Positions 23,527-33,154 are shown, counted from the first letter of the stretch. The stretch: DNA of 64,000 nt from an uncultured Collinsella sp. (GCA_900541135.1 UQIG01000008.1:1-64000), one strand, 5' to 3'. Made by a program: numbers and translations. Notes: a model not told the origin generated them from the sequence alone.

Positions 23527-25847
23527 CTATCTAATCAATTGTAGTATATCTGCTTTCATGCAATTATCAACCAACTTGTTTAATTGCTCCTCGCTTGCCG
23601 ATAGTCCCTCTTTTTTCAAAATGTCGCGCACCTCGTTCTTAGTAATCGGCTTTTCAAACAACGAAAGCAAAGCGAACGAAAAATCATTAACCGCACACAT
23701 TCTATGGGTGGCACAACTCAGCAGTACTCTTAACCCCTCTTTTGAGCGTCCGACTTCTTTCACAAACGAACTTTTAACCAATTGAAAACCATTATCGTGC
23801 ATTACATAATCGGCATCGATATTTGTATTCAGCAATCCATAATGCAACAGTTCTTCTATCGCCCTTGTCAGCTCGAGATCGCCCTGATCAAGGATAAGAG
23901 AAATGCTACAATCGGCCTCCAATAAACGGGCCAACTTAAGGTATACCAACTGGGAAACAGCATAGACATGATGGTATTCAGAATTATAGAAGTAGGCAAA
24001 TGGCTCAACGAGCACGACAGAGGTCTTGGAATCCAGCCAGATTCGATCAGCTGGATTTAGACTAGTCAGCCGTCGCTTTACTTTGGTCAAATGTCCCTTA
24101 TACCTGACAGCGTGAATAGAATCTAGGATCCAGGTCACCTCTGAAATATGAAGCCGCTGGGGCAAGTCAATTGTGTCGCTACCGTTTATGACTTCTTGCA
24201 TATAAAAATCAATATGATGCTCATCAGATAAGGATTTTGCTTCATTTAAAGTTAAACCAGTGCCTGAAACATAATCCACTTCGAGGCGCAAATCCTCATA
24301 TTGGGACTTCGGCATTACAGAGACACCATACTTATCGGGATGATTCCAAACATCCGACCCCATAACGAGACCAAAATTCGTAAATCCTCTCGTGGAATAT
24401 GGAACACCACATACCTGTTTTGAATAATTCAAAACATTCTCTGTATAAGCTAAGGTGTTCAGAGCCTCTTCTTTAGTTTCGGTCGGAAAGCCAATCATAA
24501 AGAATAGATGAACAGGAATACCCGCATTGAGACAATCATGGATATTGCGATCAATCCAATCAACTCTCGTGTTCTTCTTCATTAGATCAAGAACTCTTTG
24601 GTTGTATGACTCGAGGCCAAACTGAATCTGCCTACATCCACTTTGGTATATCTTGTTGAAAACGTCTGTACTTAGGGTTGGAGAGAACCTCGTTTCTCCA
24701 TGCCAGAAAAACGTTTTTCCCGATGCGTTTATTTCATCCGCGAGTTGCTCCATTCTTTTGCCTTCGAATGTTTCATCCACAAAAGAGAAAACTCTCGTGC
24801 CGTATTTTTCATTTAACCGACACATTATTTCAAATACTCTCGATATAGGCATCTTTCGGTAACAACCACCGGTAGCACCGGGAATGGTGCAGAAGGCGCA
24901 ATGATTAAAACACTGCCTAGAGGAATAAACCGGCAATATTAACTCAGGCATGAAGTATTTAGAAAGGGCGAAGCCATCGAAATCGGGAACTGTATCGTTG
25001 ATAAATGTTTGCTCAATCCGATGGTTTTTATATATCTTTCCACCTTTAGCATGGCAAAGGTTTGGAACACAGTCGAGATTGTCATCACCAGAGTCAAGAG
25101 CCTCAAGAAGACGTGCAAGCGGCTCTTCGCCGTCATACATCATTATCGAATCAATGTATTCAAAAAAGGGATGCCATTCTTTCATGCAGTCATCTGCTAA
25201 ACGAGTAATGTAATTGCCGCCCAATGAGACGTGTTTAACAGATGGACATTCTTCTTTAATCAGTTTCGCTAACGTAACTGCAGAAATCAATTGGAAACAG
25301 CCGCTCACCGAAATCCCAATAAACTCGATTTTTTCCCTCTGAATACGCTTAAGAAAGGCAATTTCATAGAAGGAAATAAACGGATTATGCAAGGTATCCG
25401 CAAGCGATTTCATTATTTCTGGTGTCGAATAATAATCATAGGGCAGATCTATGGAGTTGAACGTGTATTTAACTCCATATGAGACGTGATTTATGATATA
25501 GAGTGCATTTCTAAAAATGTTTTCAGCATATTGTCTTTCTTTTAGATTAAAGTATCTCTTCGATCTGAAAATATCTTTTGCCTCGTCAACATTAAGTGCT
25601 GACTTTGTATCAACTCGATTGTTAATTGAACATTCGAACTAAACGAATCCTTTGATTCCCGATACCTTTTACAGCACTCTTCGACATGTCTATAAGATAG
25701 GAGGTCATCGTAAAATTCCACGTTTAAGTCAACGATGTCAACTTTATATTGTTCAACCTCTTGAAGATATGACTTCAAAACAGGCAAGGCAAGATACGGC
25801 CCCACTGGACTCCATCCTGGGGGAAATACTAAAAGCGTTTTAGGCAT
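23527..25847 (-). pseudogene. B12-binding-type radical SAM protein, interrupted by one frameshift
   Basis: Starting at ATG 25847, the frame reads MPKTLLVFPPGWSPVGPYLA, a typical cobalamin-binding-type radical SAM start. It breaks near 25640; the protein continues in another frame that is open from 25638 (SALNVDEAKDIFRSKRYFNL) through ATG 25413 to 23527. The CxxxCxxC cluster motif is QCFNHCAFC, around 24888-24912. An SVSGCFQ and HVSLGG Rossmann-like region precedes it. The C-terminal 200 residues hold two winged-helix-like stretches, the last (DFSFALLSLFEKPITKNEVR onward) PqqD/RRE-like. No DxHxxG cobalamin motif is visible. The frameshift is either real inactivation or a sequencing error. Confidence 0.82.
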
Positions 25848-25854
25848 ATCAACG

Positions 25855-27039
25855 TCACATCTTTCGCAAATAATTCAATTGAAACACAACTACCATCATA
25901 ATTGAAAATACACCAAGTCCTGTAACGAGAATTGAGAACATCGCGATGCTCGTGAACAGCGAAACAAGGAGTGTTGAAATAACAACAGCAACCGATTGCA
26001 AAGACTCCCTAATTGAAAACAGGCTTATCGATTCAGATTCGTCTCTCGCCAAATCCTGCAGCGATGTTATGAGAAGCACATCTTGAATGGCGTTTCCGGC
26101 ACCGACGATAAAAAGGAAAATAAATGATATCCCAGACGCATAGCGATAGCCAAACGCCAGATACGCACCGAGCGCAAGATACGTCACAAAACAATATGAT
26201 TTAACGCAATCGGAACCACTAATTAAACGACCATATATTGTATTTCCGAACAACAGTCCGATTGTAAGACTACTCTGAAGGAATCCGTATTGTATCGATG
26301 ACGAGTCAAATTGCAATTGCGCAATAGCTGGCAAAAGAGAATTCAGAGAGCCGAATGCCACACCACTAGAAATATCGATTAATAGGAAACCAATTGCCAA
26401 GTGCTTCGCGCTAAGATCACTAAATGCAGTCCTGTTTTTTTCATTTTTGCTTATCCCCTCTTTATCATTAACCTCGATAACCGACGGAACATCTCGCAGC
26501 AACCAGAACGACGCGGCAAAAGAAAGCGCGTCTAATGCAAGAACAGCCTCCGCCCCAAATTGAGCGACAACAAAACCGCCGGCAACTGGCCCCAGAACCA
26601 TCATCAAATTCTGCAGAAACCCAAACGAATTATTAATTACGTCGCGATTGATACTATTCGTATTGGCTCTTAACAACGAGTAAAAGCAGGGCATTTCAAC
26701 CGTTCGGCAAAGCGATACCGCGCACGTAATAGCAAACATACTCCATTTACTATCAACAAAAATATAGCAAACGAATAATCCCGCGCGAATTAAGTCTGCC
26801 AATCTCATGGCCTGCAGTGTCCCGATACCCATCTTCTGAGGCAGCTGCGCGAGCGCAACTGAAAACAGAGAGGGGGCAAATCTGCAGCAGACCATCAAAG
26901 CAGTTGCAGAAACATCGTGAGTTACCTCGTAAATCAGCATTGGCAAAGCAATATTCGCACACCAATTGCCTATTTCGCTTATCCCTCTAGCAATATATAG
27001 GACCCGAACCGGACGGCTAGCTCTCAATACCGTGAACAT
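25855..27039 (-). CDS. MFS transporter, probable exporter of the peptide product
   Basis: A 394-residue protein with about 12 hydrophobic segments and the drug-export type N terminus (RVLYIARGISEIGNWCANIA, PMLIYEVTHDVSATALMV). It resembles macrolide- or enterobactin-exporter-like MFS proteins. It lies 7 bases upstream of the radical SAM gene and overlaps the DUF2087 gene, so all belong to one transcript. Export of, or immunity to, a peptide made by the cluster is the simplest role. ATG 27039 is favoured (GAGG about 10 bases upstream) over GTG 27042. The gene is AT-richer than the flanks. Confidence 0.85.
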   Translation of the reverse strand: MFTVLRASRPVRVLYIARGISEIGNWCANIALPMLIYEVTHDVSATALMVCCRFAPSLFSVALAQLPQKMGIGTLQAMRLADLIRAGLFVCYIFVDSKWSMFAITCAVSLCRTVEMPCFYSLLRANTNSINRDVINNSFGFLQNLMMVLGPVAGGFVVAQFGAEAVLALDALSFAASFWLLRDVPSVIEVNDKEGISKNEKNRTAFSDLSAKHLAIGFLLIDISSGVAFGSLNSLLPAIAQLQFDSSSIQYGFLQSSLTIGLLFGNTIYGRLISGSDCVKSYCFVTYLALGAYLAFGYRYASGISFIFLFIVGAGNAIQDVLLITSLQDLARDESESISLFSIRESLQSVAVVISTLLVSLFTSIAMFSILVTGLGVFSIMMVVVFQLNYLRKM

Positions 27040-27298
27040 CACGATTAACCTCGTATTTCAGGCCTCGCTCATCCCTTAATAGGAATCCATAATCAACCAA
27101 GTACCGCCTCAACACGGCATAATCAGGATAGAGCTGTGACAGCACACGATTAACCTGAAGCTCCGTATAACTTGTATTTAATTCAAAGAAAGAGACGGCC
27201 CATAGCAGCATGATTCTTTTATAGCTTTCCTTTTTTGGAATTGAAACCAGCTCGCCATTCTTGAGAAATCGTTTTTTAAAGTCTATTAGCTCATCCAT
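27017..27298 (-). CDS. DUF2087 domain protein, putative regulator
   Basis: A 93-residue protein with the DUF2087 pattern: PKKESYKRIMLLWAVSFFEL, YTELQVNRVLSQLYPDYAVL, RRYLVDYGFLLRDERGLKYE. This domain is a winged-helix-like module found alone or at the end of transcription regulators. It is the first gene of the radical SAM operon and overlaps the MFS gene by 23 bases. ATG 27298 is preceded by GGAGG (AATGGAGGATGTGA). It may regulate the cluster; direct DNA binding is not established for the domain. Confidence 0.78.
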   Translation of the reverse strand: MDELIDFKKRFLKNGELVSIPKKESYKRIMLLWAVSFFELNTSYTELQVNRVLSQLYPDYAVLRRYLVDYGFLLRDERGLKYEVNRDVHGIES

Positions 27299-27377
27299 TC
27301 ACATCCTCCATTTCATACGCATCTAATACTAAAAATGCATACGCTTTAGGTCATCGCATTCGGCTTCTATATTCGAA

Positions 27378-27617
27378 CTAAACTCGAACTAATCTAAATG
27401 ATTTGCTCAAACACTCTTCGAAAGCTCGTTTTTCACTCTGAGTAAAACGCCCTTCCCAGTCAGTCCACGAACAGGAAGGCAACTCACAGCGAGCGGAGTC
27501 GAAGCCCTCTGCCGTCGGTCGTTCAAAATGCACGACAACCTTTTCGATATCCCCATCTGCAATCAGGTCAGAATGAACGACCTCGGTACCGTCTTCGAAT
27601 GTCATATACGGGTACAT
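27378..27617 (-). CDS. Small conserved hypothetical protein
   Basis: A 79-residue protein from ATG 27617 with GAGGTGG upstream. It begins MYPYMTFEDGTEVVHSDLIA, then has VVVHFERPTAEGFDSARCEL and CSWTDWEG. Short proteins of this type recur in gut bacteria, and I believe they sometimes accompany toxin-like or HTH genes, but I cannot name a family. A much longer reading frame upstream of this ATG is a shadow of the plus-strand gene. GC is intermediate between island and flank. Confidence 0.62.
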   Translation of the reverse strand: MYPYMTFEDGTEVVHSDLIADGDIEKVVVHFERPTAEGFDSARCELPSCSWTDWEGRFTQSEKRAFEECLSKSFRLVRV

Positions 27618-27791
27618 CACGTAAACCACCTCGCAATCGTAAATCCAGTTTAGCATCAAGCTATTGCACCAAAGACAGCAAGCCCCCTTGATGAGTTGAT
27701 GGTATCTGTTAAATGTCACGTACGATTCACATCTGGTGGGTACCCTGATGGCTACACGAAACGAAGCAGATTTACACCGGGAGGACCCCGT

Positions 27792-28745
27792 ATGACAACC
27801 AAGTACACCGACGCGCCGCGCACGCGCGTCATGACGCCAGCATCGCTCAACAACGGCGTTCACGAAAACCATTCCATCGGCCAGACCATGGCCATCGCGC
27901 CCAAAAAGGGCCTGTTTGACGACATTTCCATTCCCCAGATCATCGCCGGCGCCGCAGCCGCCGCTACGAGCGTCGCGCTTGCCTCCAAGATCGGTATCGC
28001 CGGATCGGTGATCGGCGCCGCCGTGAGCTCGGTCATCACCGTTGTGTCCTCGCAGGTCTACCGCCACTTTATCTCTGCCAGCGCCGAAGCCCTCAAGGGC
28101 ACGCACGCCGACGTCGACTACCCCGCCGGCGCCTACGAGCCCGTTGAGTTTAATGCCGAGGAGCACCTGGGCGGCGCCGCGACTACGCAGGAGATGCGCC
28201 AGATTGCGGGGCGCGCGACCACGGCGCGCGTTGCCCCCAACAGTTTGCGCGCCAAGGCGGCGGCAGAGCGCAGCCAGACGCAAAAGAAGGTCATCATCTT
28301 CTCGATCGCCATCGCCATCGTCGCGGTCATCGCCTGCGCCGGCGCCATCCTTATCACCACCGCCGGTGAGGGTCTGGGCGAGCGCCCCGAGCCGATTCTG
28401 TCGTCGCGCACGACCGAGCACGACGCGGATAGCTCACGCCAATCGCAAAGCCAACAGGACAGCTCGCAGGGCACCTCCGCATCCACCGACTCGTCCTCGA
28501 ACACCCCCGATCAGTCGCAGGGTGCCGATTCCTCTGTGAACAACAGCGGTACGCAATCCGGCACAACCGACTCAAGCCAAACGACTGACGGCTCTCAACC
28601 GAGCACGGGCGACCAGACGAGCGGCAATACATCGGGCACGGGATCTACCGACAACGGCAACACCGACAGCTCGAATAGCTCGAGCGGAACCGCGTCCGGC
28701 ACGGCATCTGACAGCTCGAGCCAAGGCACGGCATCGGGCAACTAA
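27792..28745 (+). CDS. Membrane protein with Ser/Thr-rich exported tail
   Basis: A 317-residue protein. Residues 40-85 are a Gly/Ala-rich hydrophobic stretch (IIAGAAAAATSVALASKIGI, SVIGAAVSSVITVVSSQV). A cytoplasmic region with basic residues follows, then a strong transmembrane segment (about 160-185, VIIFSIAIAIVAVIACAGAI). The last 120 residues are almost only Ser, Thr, Gly, Asn, Gln and Asp (SSNTPDQSQGADSS, SGTTDSSQTTDGSQPSTG), as in wall-spanning spacers. Function unknown. ATG 27792 has GGAGG 7 bases upstream. It is followed by a terminator. Confidence 0.8.
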   Translation: MTTKYTDAPRTRVMTPASLNNGVHENHSIGQTMAIAPKKGLFDDISIPQIIAGAAAAATSVALASKIGIAGSVIGAAVSSVITVVSSQVYRHFISASAEALKGTHADVDYPAGAYEPVEFNAEEHLGGAATTQEMRQIAGRATTARVAPNSLRAKAAAERSQTQKKVIIFSIAIAIVAVIACAGAILITTAGEGLGERPEPILSSRTTEHDADSSRQSQSQQDSSQGTSASTDSSSNTPDQSQGADSSVNNSGTQSGTTDSSQTTDGSQPSTGDQTSGNTSGTGSTDNGNTDSSNSSSGTASGTASDSSSQGTASGN

Positions 28746-28780
28746 GCACGTTTGCCTCTCATAGATAATCGACCTATATA

Positions 28781-28814
28781 ACGGGCGCGAACCGGCAACG
28801 GTCGCGCCCGTTTG
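28781..28814 (+). terminator. Terminator of the Ser/Thr-rich membrane protein gene
   Basis: ACGGGCGCGA (28781-28790) pairs with TCGCGCCCGT (28802-28811), followed by TTG. Confidence 0.75.
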
Positions 28815-28883
28815 CCTTGGGCGCCGAGGTGGCACGCCCCGTGCGATGGTAAGATGCTTTGGTGTGTAAAGAGGAGATTTGCC

Positions 28884-30182
28884 ATGAGCAAGACAATAGT
28901 TAGGCCCACGCTTTCGCTGGGCAACCACATCTATCTGTATCGCCTGCTGCGCGATGCAATCGGATGCGGCAAGCAAACGTTTATGACGCAGGTCGAGGAG
29001 GCACTCGCCGCTGGTGACATGGCCGCTTATGACCTGGGCTTCGAGTCCACGCGCGAGCTGCTCGAGGAGCTCGACGACTGCATTAAGCTGACCGTCTTTA
29101 AGGGCGGTCGCCTGTATGCCACGGTCATCGCCAACGAGGCCTGGGATGCCGCCCTTGCCAAGGGCGAGGACAAGCCCAAGGCTGCCAAGGGTGCCAAGCA
29201 GTCCTACAAAAAGAAAAAACGCGGCGAGAAGGACCTCAAGGCCGTGCGTCCCAAGCACGTTAAGCGCTCCGAGCCCGAGCCCGTGGCCGAAGTCGCTCCG
29301 GAGCCCGAGCCCGAGGCAGAGATCGAAGTCGCTATTGAGGTAACGGCAGAAGCCGAAACCGAAATCACCGCCACGACCGATCCCGAAGTCATATCCGAGC
29401 AGGAAGCCACTGCGGAGCTCAACGAAGCTCCCAAGTCGACAACCGAAGAAGCCGCTGACCAGCCCGAAACGCCTGCATTCCAAAACAGCGATGTCTTTGG
29501 CGACGAGGCCGAGGACGATCAGCCCGACGATCAAGACGCTATCGAGTCGACGCCGGAGCCCGAGACGCCGAAGCCCGCCATCTCGCTCACGGTCGTCTAT
29601 GACCCCGAAAACGCAAACGCCGGCATCACCACCATGGCGTCCACGCCCATCGAGGCAAAGTCGAGCGTCGAGAACGAGAACGCGGCGCAGGTTGAGGTTG
29701 AAACTGCAGCAGCAGACGCGCCCGCCATCGTGAAGCCCGCAGATTCCACGACCAGGCCGGAAGCGACGCCGGAGCCCGCACCCGTCATCGAGTCCGTGTC
29801 CGCCGCTGCTTGCGACCAAATTCCCGCACCGGCACCGGCTTCGGCACCCGCAGCGGCCCCAGCCCCCGCACCTGCAGCGCCCGCCATCCCCGAGGACTTC
29901 CCCATCGATTTCGCAACCGAGGTCTTCTGTCCCGGCCCGCTTCTGCACCAGCTGTCGACCTATCTCCCCTACGGCGCCGACACACTCGGCATCGTCGGCG
30001 AGTACTACTGGATCGCCCGCGAGCGCGGTACCATCGAGGCCGCGCGAAACCGCGCAAGCTTCCCCCTGCGCTACACGCAGGCCGGCGAGCGCCACGAAGC
30101 CACCGTTCGCATCCGCCGCAACACCACCGGCAGTCTCGGAGCCGCCTGGACCATCGATAAAGTCGATCCTTCTACCAAGTAA
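28884..30182 (+). CDS. Hypothetical protein with two conserved ends and an acidic Pro/Glu/Ala linker
   Basis: A 432-residue protein. The N terminus (1-90: LSLGNHIYLYRLLRDAIGCG, LGFESTRELLEELDDCIKLT, FKGGRLYATVIANEAWD) looks like a small winged-helix or nucleic-acid-binding domain. A Lys/Arg patch (100-125) comes next, then about 200 residues rich in Glu, Pro and Ala (EPEPVAEVAPEPEPEAE). The C terminus (about 340-432: CPGPLLHQLSTYLPYGADTL, IARERGTIEAARNRASFPLR) is a second folded unit. I do not recognise either. ATG 28884 has GAGGAG 7 bases upstream. Confidence 0.75.
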   Translation: MSKTIVRPTLSLGNHIYLYRLLRDAIGCGKQTFMTQVEEALAAGDMAAYDLGFESTRELLEELDDCIKLTVFKGGRLYATVIANEAWDAALAKGEDKPKAAKGAKQSYKKKKRGEKDLKAVRPKHVKRSEPEPVAEVAPEPEPEAEIEVAIEVTAEAETEITATTDPEVISEQEATAELNEAPKSTTEEAADQPETPAFQNSDVFGDEAEDDQPDDQDAIESTPEPETPKPAISLTVVYDPENANAGITTMASTPIEAKSSVENENAAQVEVETAAADAPAIVKPADSTTRPEATPEPAPVIESVSAAACDQIPAPAPASAPAAAPAPAPAAPAIPEDFPIDFATEVFCPGPLLHQLSTYLPYGADTLGIVGEYYWIARERGTIEAARNRASFPLRYTQAGERHEATVRIRRNTTGSLGAAWTIDKVDPSTK

Positions 30183-30183
30183 C

Positions 30184-30222
30184 AGAAGGGGACGATAACC
30201 CTCAAGGTTATCGTCCCCTTCT
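30184..30222. terminator. Bidirectional terminator between convergent genes
   Basis: AGAAGGGGACGATAACC (30184-30200) pairs perfectly over 17 bases with 30206-30222, loop CTCAA. It separates the plus-strand hypothetical gene from ettA on the minus strand. Confidence 0.88.
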
Positions 30223-30243
30223 CATTAGGTCACCTGAGCTCGA

Positions 30244-31923
30244 CTAATCACGCGTCAGCTTGCGGTGAATACGATGCGGCTGGGCTGCGTCCTCGCCCAG
30301 ACGCTCGATGCGGTTGGCCTGATAGGCCTCGAAGTTGCCCTCGAACCAATACCAGTTGCCCGGATTCTCGTCGGTGCCCTCCCACGCCAGAATGTGCGTG
30401 GCGACGCGGTCCAAGAACATACGGTCGTGGCTAATGGCCACCGAGCAGCCCGGGAACTCGAGCAGCGCCGCCTCGAGCGAGGACAGCGTCTCGACGTCGA
30501 GGTCGTTCGTGGGCTCATCGAGGAGCAGCAGGTTGCCGCCCTGTTTGAGCGTGAGCGCCAGGTTCAGACGATTGCGCTCGCCACCGGAGAGTACGCCAGC
30601 GCGCTTCTGCTGGTCCTGGCCCTTAAAGCCAAAGCTCGCCACATAAGCGCGGCTCGGAACCTCGGTCTCGCCGACCATCATGTGGTCCAGGCCATCCGAG
30701 ACGACCTCCCACAGGTTCTTATCGGGGTCGATGCCAGAACGGTTCTGGTCGACATAGGAGATCTTGACGGTCTCGCCCACCTCGAGCTCGCCCGAAGTCA
30801 GCGGTTCCAGACCCACGATGGTCTTGAAGAGTGTGGTCTTACCGACACCATTGGGGCCGATGACGCCCACAATGCCGTTGCGCGGCAGGGTGAACGAAAG
30901 GTCATCGATGAGCACGCGACCGTCGAACTCCTTGTGCAGGTGATGGGCCTCGAGCACCTTGTTGCCCAGACGCGGGCCGACAGGGATGCGAATGTCAGTC
31001 CAGTCGAGCTTCTGGCTGGCGCGCGCCTCAGCCTCCATCTCCTCGTAGCGGGCCAGACGGGCCTTGTTCTTGGCCTGACGGGCCTTGGGCGAGCTGCGCA
31101 CCCACTCGAGCTCGGCCTCCATGCGCTTGGCGAGCTTGGCGTCGCGGTTGCCCTGTGCCTCGATACGGGCAGCCTTGGTCTCCAGATACGTGGAGTAGTT
31201 GCCCTTGTAGGGATAAAGGTGGCCGCGGTCGACCTCGCAGATCCACTCGGCAACGTTGTCCAGGAAGTAGCGATCGTGTGTGACGGCAAGCACCGCGCCC
31301 TGGTAGTTGTGCAGGAAGTGCTCGAGCCACAGGATCGACTCGGCGTCCAGATGGTTCGTGGGCTCGTCGAGCAGCAGCAGGTCGGGAGCCTCGAGCAGCA
31401 GCTTGCACAGGGCCACACGGCGGCGCTCGCCGCCGGAAAGCACGTTGACCGGCATGTCGGAATCGGGCAGCTGCAGGGCGTCCATGGCCTGACCGAGCTT
31501 GGAATCGATATCCCAGCCGTCGGCGGCGTCGATCTCGTCCTGGAGCTTTCCCATCTCGGCCATGAGGGCATCCATGTCGCAGTCCGGGTCGCACATCTCC
31601 TCGCCGATCTTATTGAAGCGATCGACCTTGGCGATCATATCGCCAAACGCCATGCGCACGTTCTCGATGACGGTCTTGTCGTCGTCGAGCGGCGGCTCCT
31701 GCTGCAGGATGCCCACGGTGTAGCCGGGGGTGAGCCTGGCATCGCCGTTGGAGACCTCCTCGATGCCGGCCATGATCTTGAGCAGGGTCGACTTGCCCAT
31801 ACCGTTGGGGCCCACGACGCCGATCATGGCACCGGGGTAGAAGCTCAGTGTCACGTCGTCAAGGATCACCTTGTCGCCATGGGCCTTGCGAGCCTGATAC
31901 ATCTGGTAGATAAACTCCGCCAT
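30244..31923 (-). CDS. ettA: ABC-F translation factor EttA (energy-dependent translational throttle)
   Basis: A 559-residue ABC-F protein with two nucleotide-binding domains and no membrane part. Domain 1: GPNGMGKST, LSGGERRRVALC, LLLLDEPTNHLD. The arm and linker region contains YSTYLETKAARIEAQGNRDA. Domain 2: GPNGVGKTT, LSGGERNRLNLAL, LLLLDEPTNDLD. Length and the near-invariant order match EttA, which binds the ribosomal E site and adjusts early elongation to the ATP level. It is transcribed alone. Confidence 0.95.
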   Translation of the reverse strand: MAEFIYQMYQARKAHGDKVILDDVTLSFYPGAMIGVVGPNGMGKSTLLKIMAGIEEVSNGDARLTPGYTVGILQQEPPLDDDKTVIENVRMAFGDMIAKVDRFNKIGEEMCDPDCDMDALMAEMGKLQDEIDAADGWDIDSKLGQAMDALQLPDSDMPVNVLSGGERRRVALCKLLLEAPDLLLLDEPTNHLDAESILWLEHFLHNYQGAVLAVTHDRYFLDNVAEWICEVDRGHLYPYKGNYSTYLETKAARIEAQGNRDAKLAKRMEAELEWVRSSPKARQAKNKARLARYEEMEAEARASQKLDWTDIRIPVGPRLGNKVLEAHHLHKEFDGRVLIDDLSFTLPRNGIVGVIGPNGVGKTTLFKTIVGLEPLTSGELEVGETVKISYVDQNRSGIDPDKNLWEVVSDGLDHMMVGETEVPSRAYVASFGFKGQDQQKRAGVLSGGERNRLNLALTLKQGGNLLLLDEPTNDLDVETLSSLEAALLEFPGCSVAISHDRMFLDRVATHILAWEGTDENPGNWYWFEGNFEAYQANRIERLGEDAAQPHRIHRKLTRD

Positions 31924-32106
31924 TGTCCTATTTTACCTTTCTGACCTGCCGTTTTCCTATTCTTGTTTCGCTTTAGTGGAAACGAAATGAGGAAATCAGC
32001 TCTGAAACTTAACGAAAAGGGGCATGGTTGCCCACACCCCCTAATACTACCTGGGAAAAGTCCCCCAGAACACACTATGAACTGCGTACGCTAGTTTTCC
32101 GCAACC

Positions 32107-32811
32107 TTAGCGAGCGGCTCGCTGCGATTTGCGCCACAGCAGATACGAGTAGACGTAGACGGCTCCGACCGAACCAAACGCCAGAACCGCAATCACCGCG
32201 ACGACGACTTCACTCGAAAGCACGCTGCCTGCCACGCCCATCACAATCAGGCCAATACCCAGCACCATAAAGCAGGCGCCGCCAAAACGCTGCGTACGGC
32301 GCCAGTTCTCGGGATCGGCAAGTGCCCAAGGTGTCTTGATACCGAGCGTATAGTTCTGCTTCACACGCGGCAAGTAGTTGCCTACGCCGATGAACAGCAA
32401 ACCGACAACACCGGAAATCAGCACGTTGACCGAACCGACCGCCGGCACCACGCCCCAGGCCGTAAGCTCTCCCAGCCAGCTTATGGCGCACATGAACAAG
32501 GTGAAGGCGATTACGAAGCCCTGGTAGAACTTGCCCGAGGTTCGATATGCCTCACCTTTGGGGTCGATGCGCGGCACCACGCAGAACATTGCGAGAAGCG
32601 CCAGAGGCAGCACGCCGAGCGCGGAGGCCATCCAGCTAGGACCCCAACCGTCGACGGCGCCGTTCGCGCCCCAGTGCGTGGGAATCTGCGCAGGCAAGCT
32701 CGGCATCACCATGAGGTGCGCTACGACATTGGCGACGCACAGAGCGACCAGCGCGATCCACACGCGCGACGATACCCCCGTGGGGTGAATGCCTTTGTTT
32801 TCGTTATTCAT
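32107..32811 (-). CDS. SdpI-family immunity/membrane protein
   Basis: A 234-residue membrane protein with about six segments. It has the DUF1648-type motif PSLPAQIPTHWGANGAVDGW and an SdpI C-terminal region with NYLPRVKQNYTLGIKTPWAL and ENWRRTQRFGG. In Bacillus SdpI gives immunity to the SdpC toxin and, with SdpR, senses it. The start ATG 32811 overlaps the SdpR-like gene by 8 bases, the same operon order as Bacillus sdpRI. No SdpC-like toxin gene is seen nearby. Confidence 0.88.
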   Translation of the reverse strand: MNNENKGIHPTGVSSRVWIALVALCVANVVAHLMVMPSLPAQIPTHWGANGAVDGWGPSWMASALGVLPLALLAMFCVVPRIDPKGEAYRTSGKFYQGFVIAFTLFMCAISWLGELTAWGVVPAVGSVNVLISGVVGLLFIGVGNYLPRVKQNYTLGIKTPWALADPENWRRTQRFGGACFMVLGIGLIVMGVAGSVLSSEVVVAVIAVLAFGSVGAVYVYSYLLWRKSQRAAR

Positions 32812-33082
32812 CCTTATCACCTTCAGTGTTTGTAAAGCCCATAAACCAGCCAATTAAATCCTGCATGACGGTGGTGTTTAAGCTGTATACGATGTTTTGG
32901 CCATGGCGCTCGTCGGTCACCAACCCGGCGTTTTTGAGCGTCGCCAAGTGATGGCTCAGCGACGGCTTACTGATATCGAAATGCTCGGCAAGCTCCCCCG
33001 CCGTGCAATTGCCCTCGCGCAGCAACTCCAAAATGCGCCGTCGCGTTGGATCGGCAAGCGCCTTAAAACCCTCTCCCGGCAT
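32804..33082 (-). CDS. ArsR-family repressor (SdpR-like)
   Basis: A 92-residue winged-helix protein: ALADPTRRRILELLREGNCT, AGELAEHFDISKPSLSHHLA, TLKNAGLVTDERHGQNIVYS. It lacks metal-binding Cys motifs and resembles the autorepressor SdpR. ATG 33082 has AGGAGG 4 bases upstream; an upstream ATG at 33100 is also possible. It precedes the SdpI-like gene. A TTAGAT/ATCTAA dyad upstream is a likely operator. Confidence 0.88.
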   Translation of the reverse strand: MPGEGFKALADPTRRRILELLREGNCTAGELAEHFDISKPSLSHHLATLKNAGLVTDERHGQNIVYSLNTTVMQDLIGWFMGFTNTEGDKDE

Positions 33083-33130
33083 AAGACCTCCTCTCATCAT
33101 CTCTCATGACGTGCACACTATACTCGATAT

Positions 33131-33154
33131 TTAGATGTTTGTCTAATTATCTAA
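33131..33154. promoter_or_regulatory. Putative operator of the sdpRI-like operon
   Basis: TTAGAT (33131-33136) and ATCTAA (33149-33154) form a dyad inside an AT-rich stretch about 50 bases upstream of the repressor start, as expected for an autoregulated ArsR-type operon. Confidence 0.5.

Noticed and set aside
25630..25660. Programmed -1 frameshifting in the radical SAM gene
   Set aside because: No slippery heptamer or following stem-loop; a simple indel or error is more likely.
27618..28421. Long N-terminal extension of the small protein at 27378-27617
   Set aside because: It is antisense to the Ser/Thr-rich membrane protein gene; an ATG with SD exists at 27617.
30265..31944. 559-codon plus-strand frame
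   Set aside because: Exact antisense of ettA, whose motifs are all on the minus strand.
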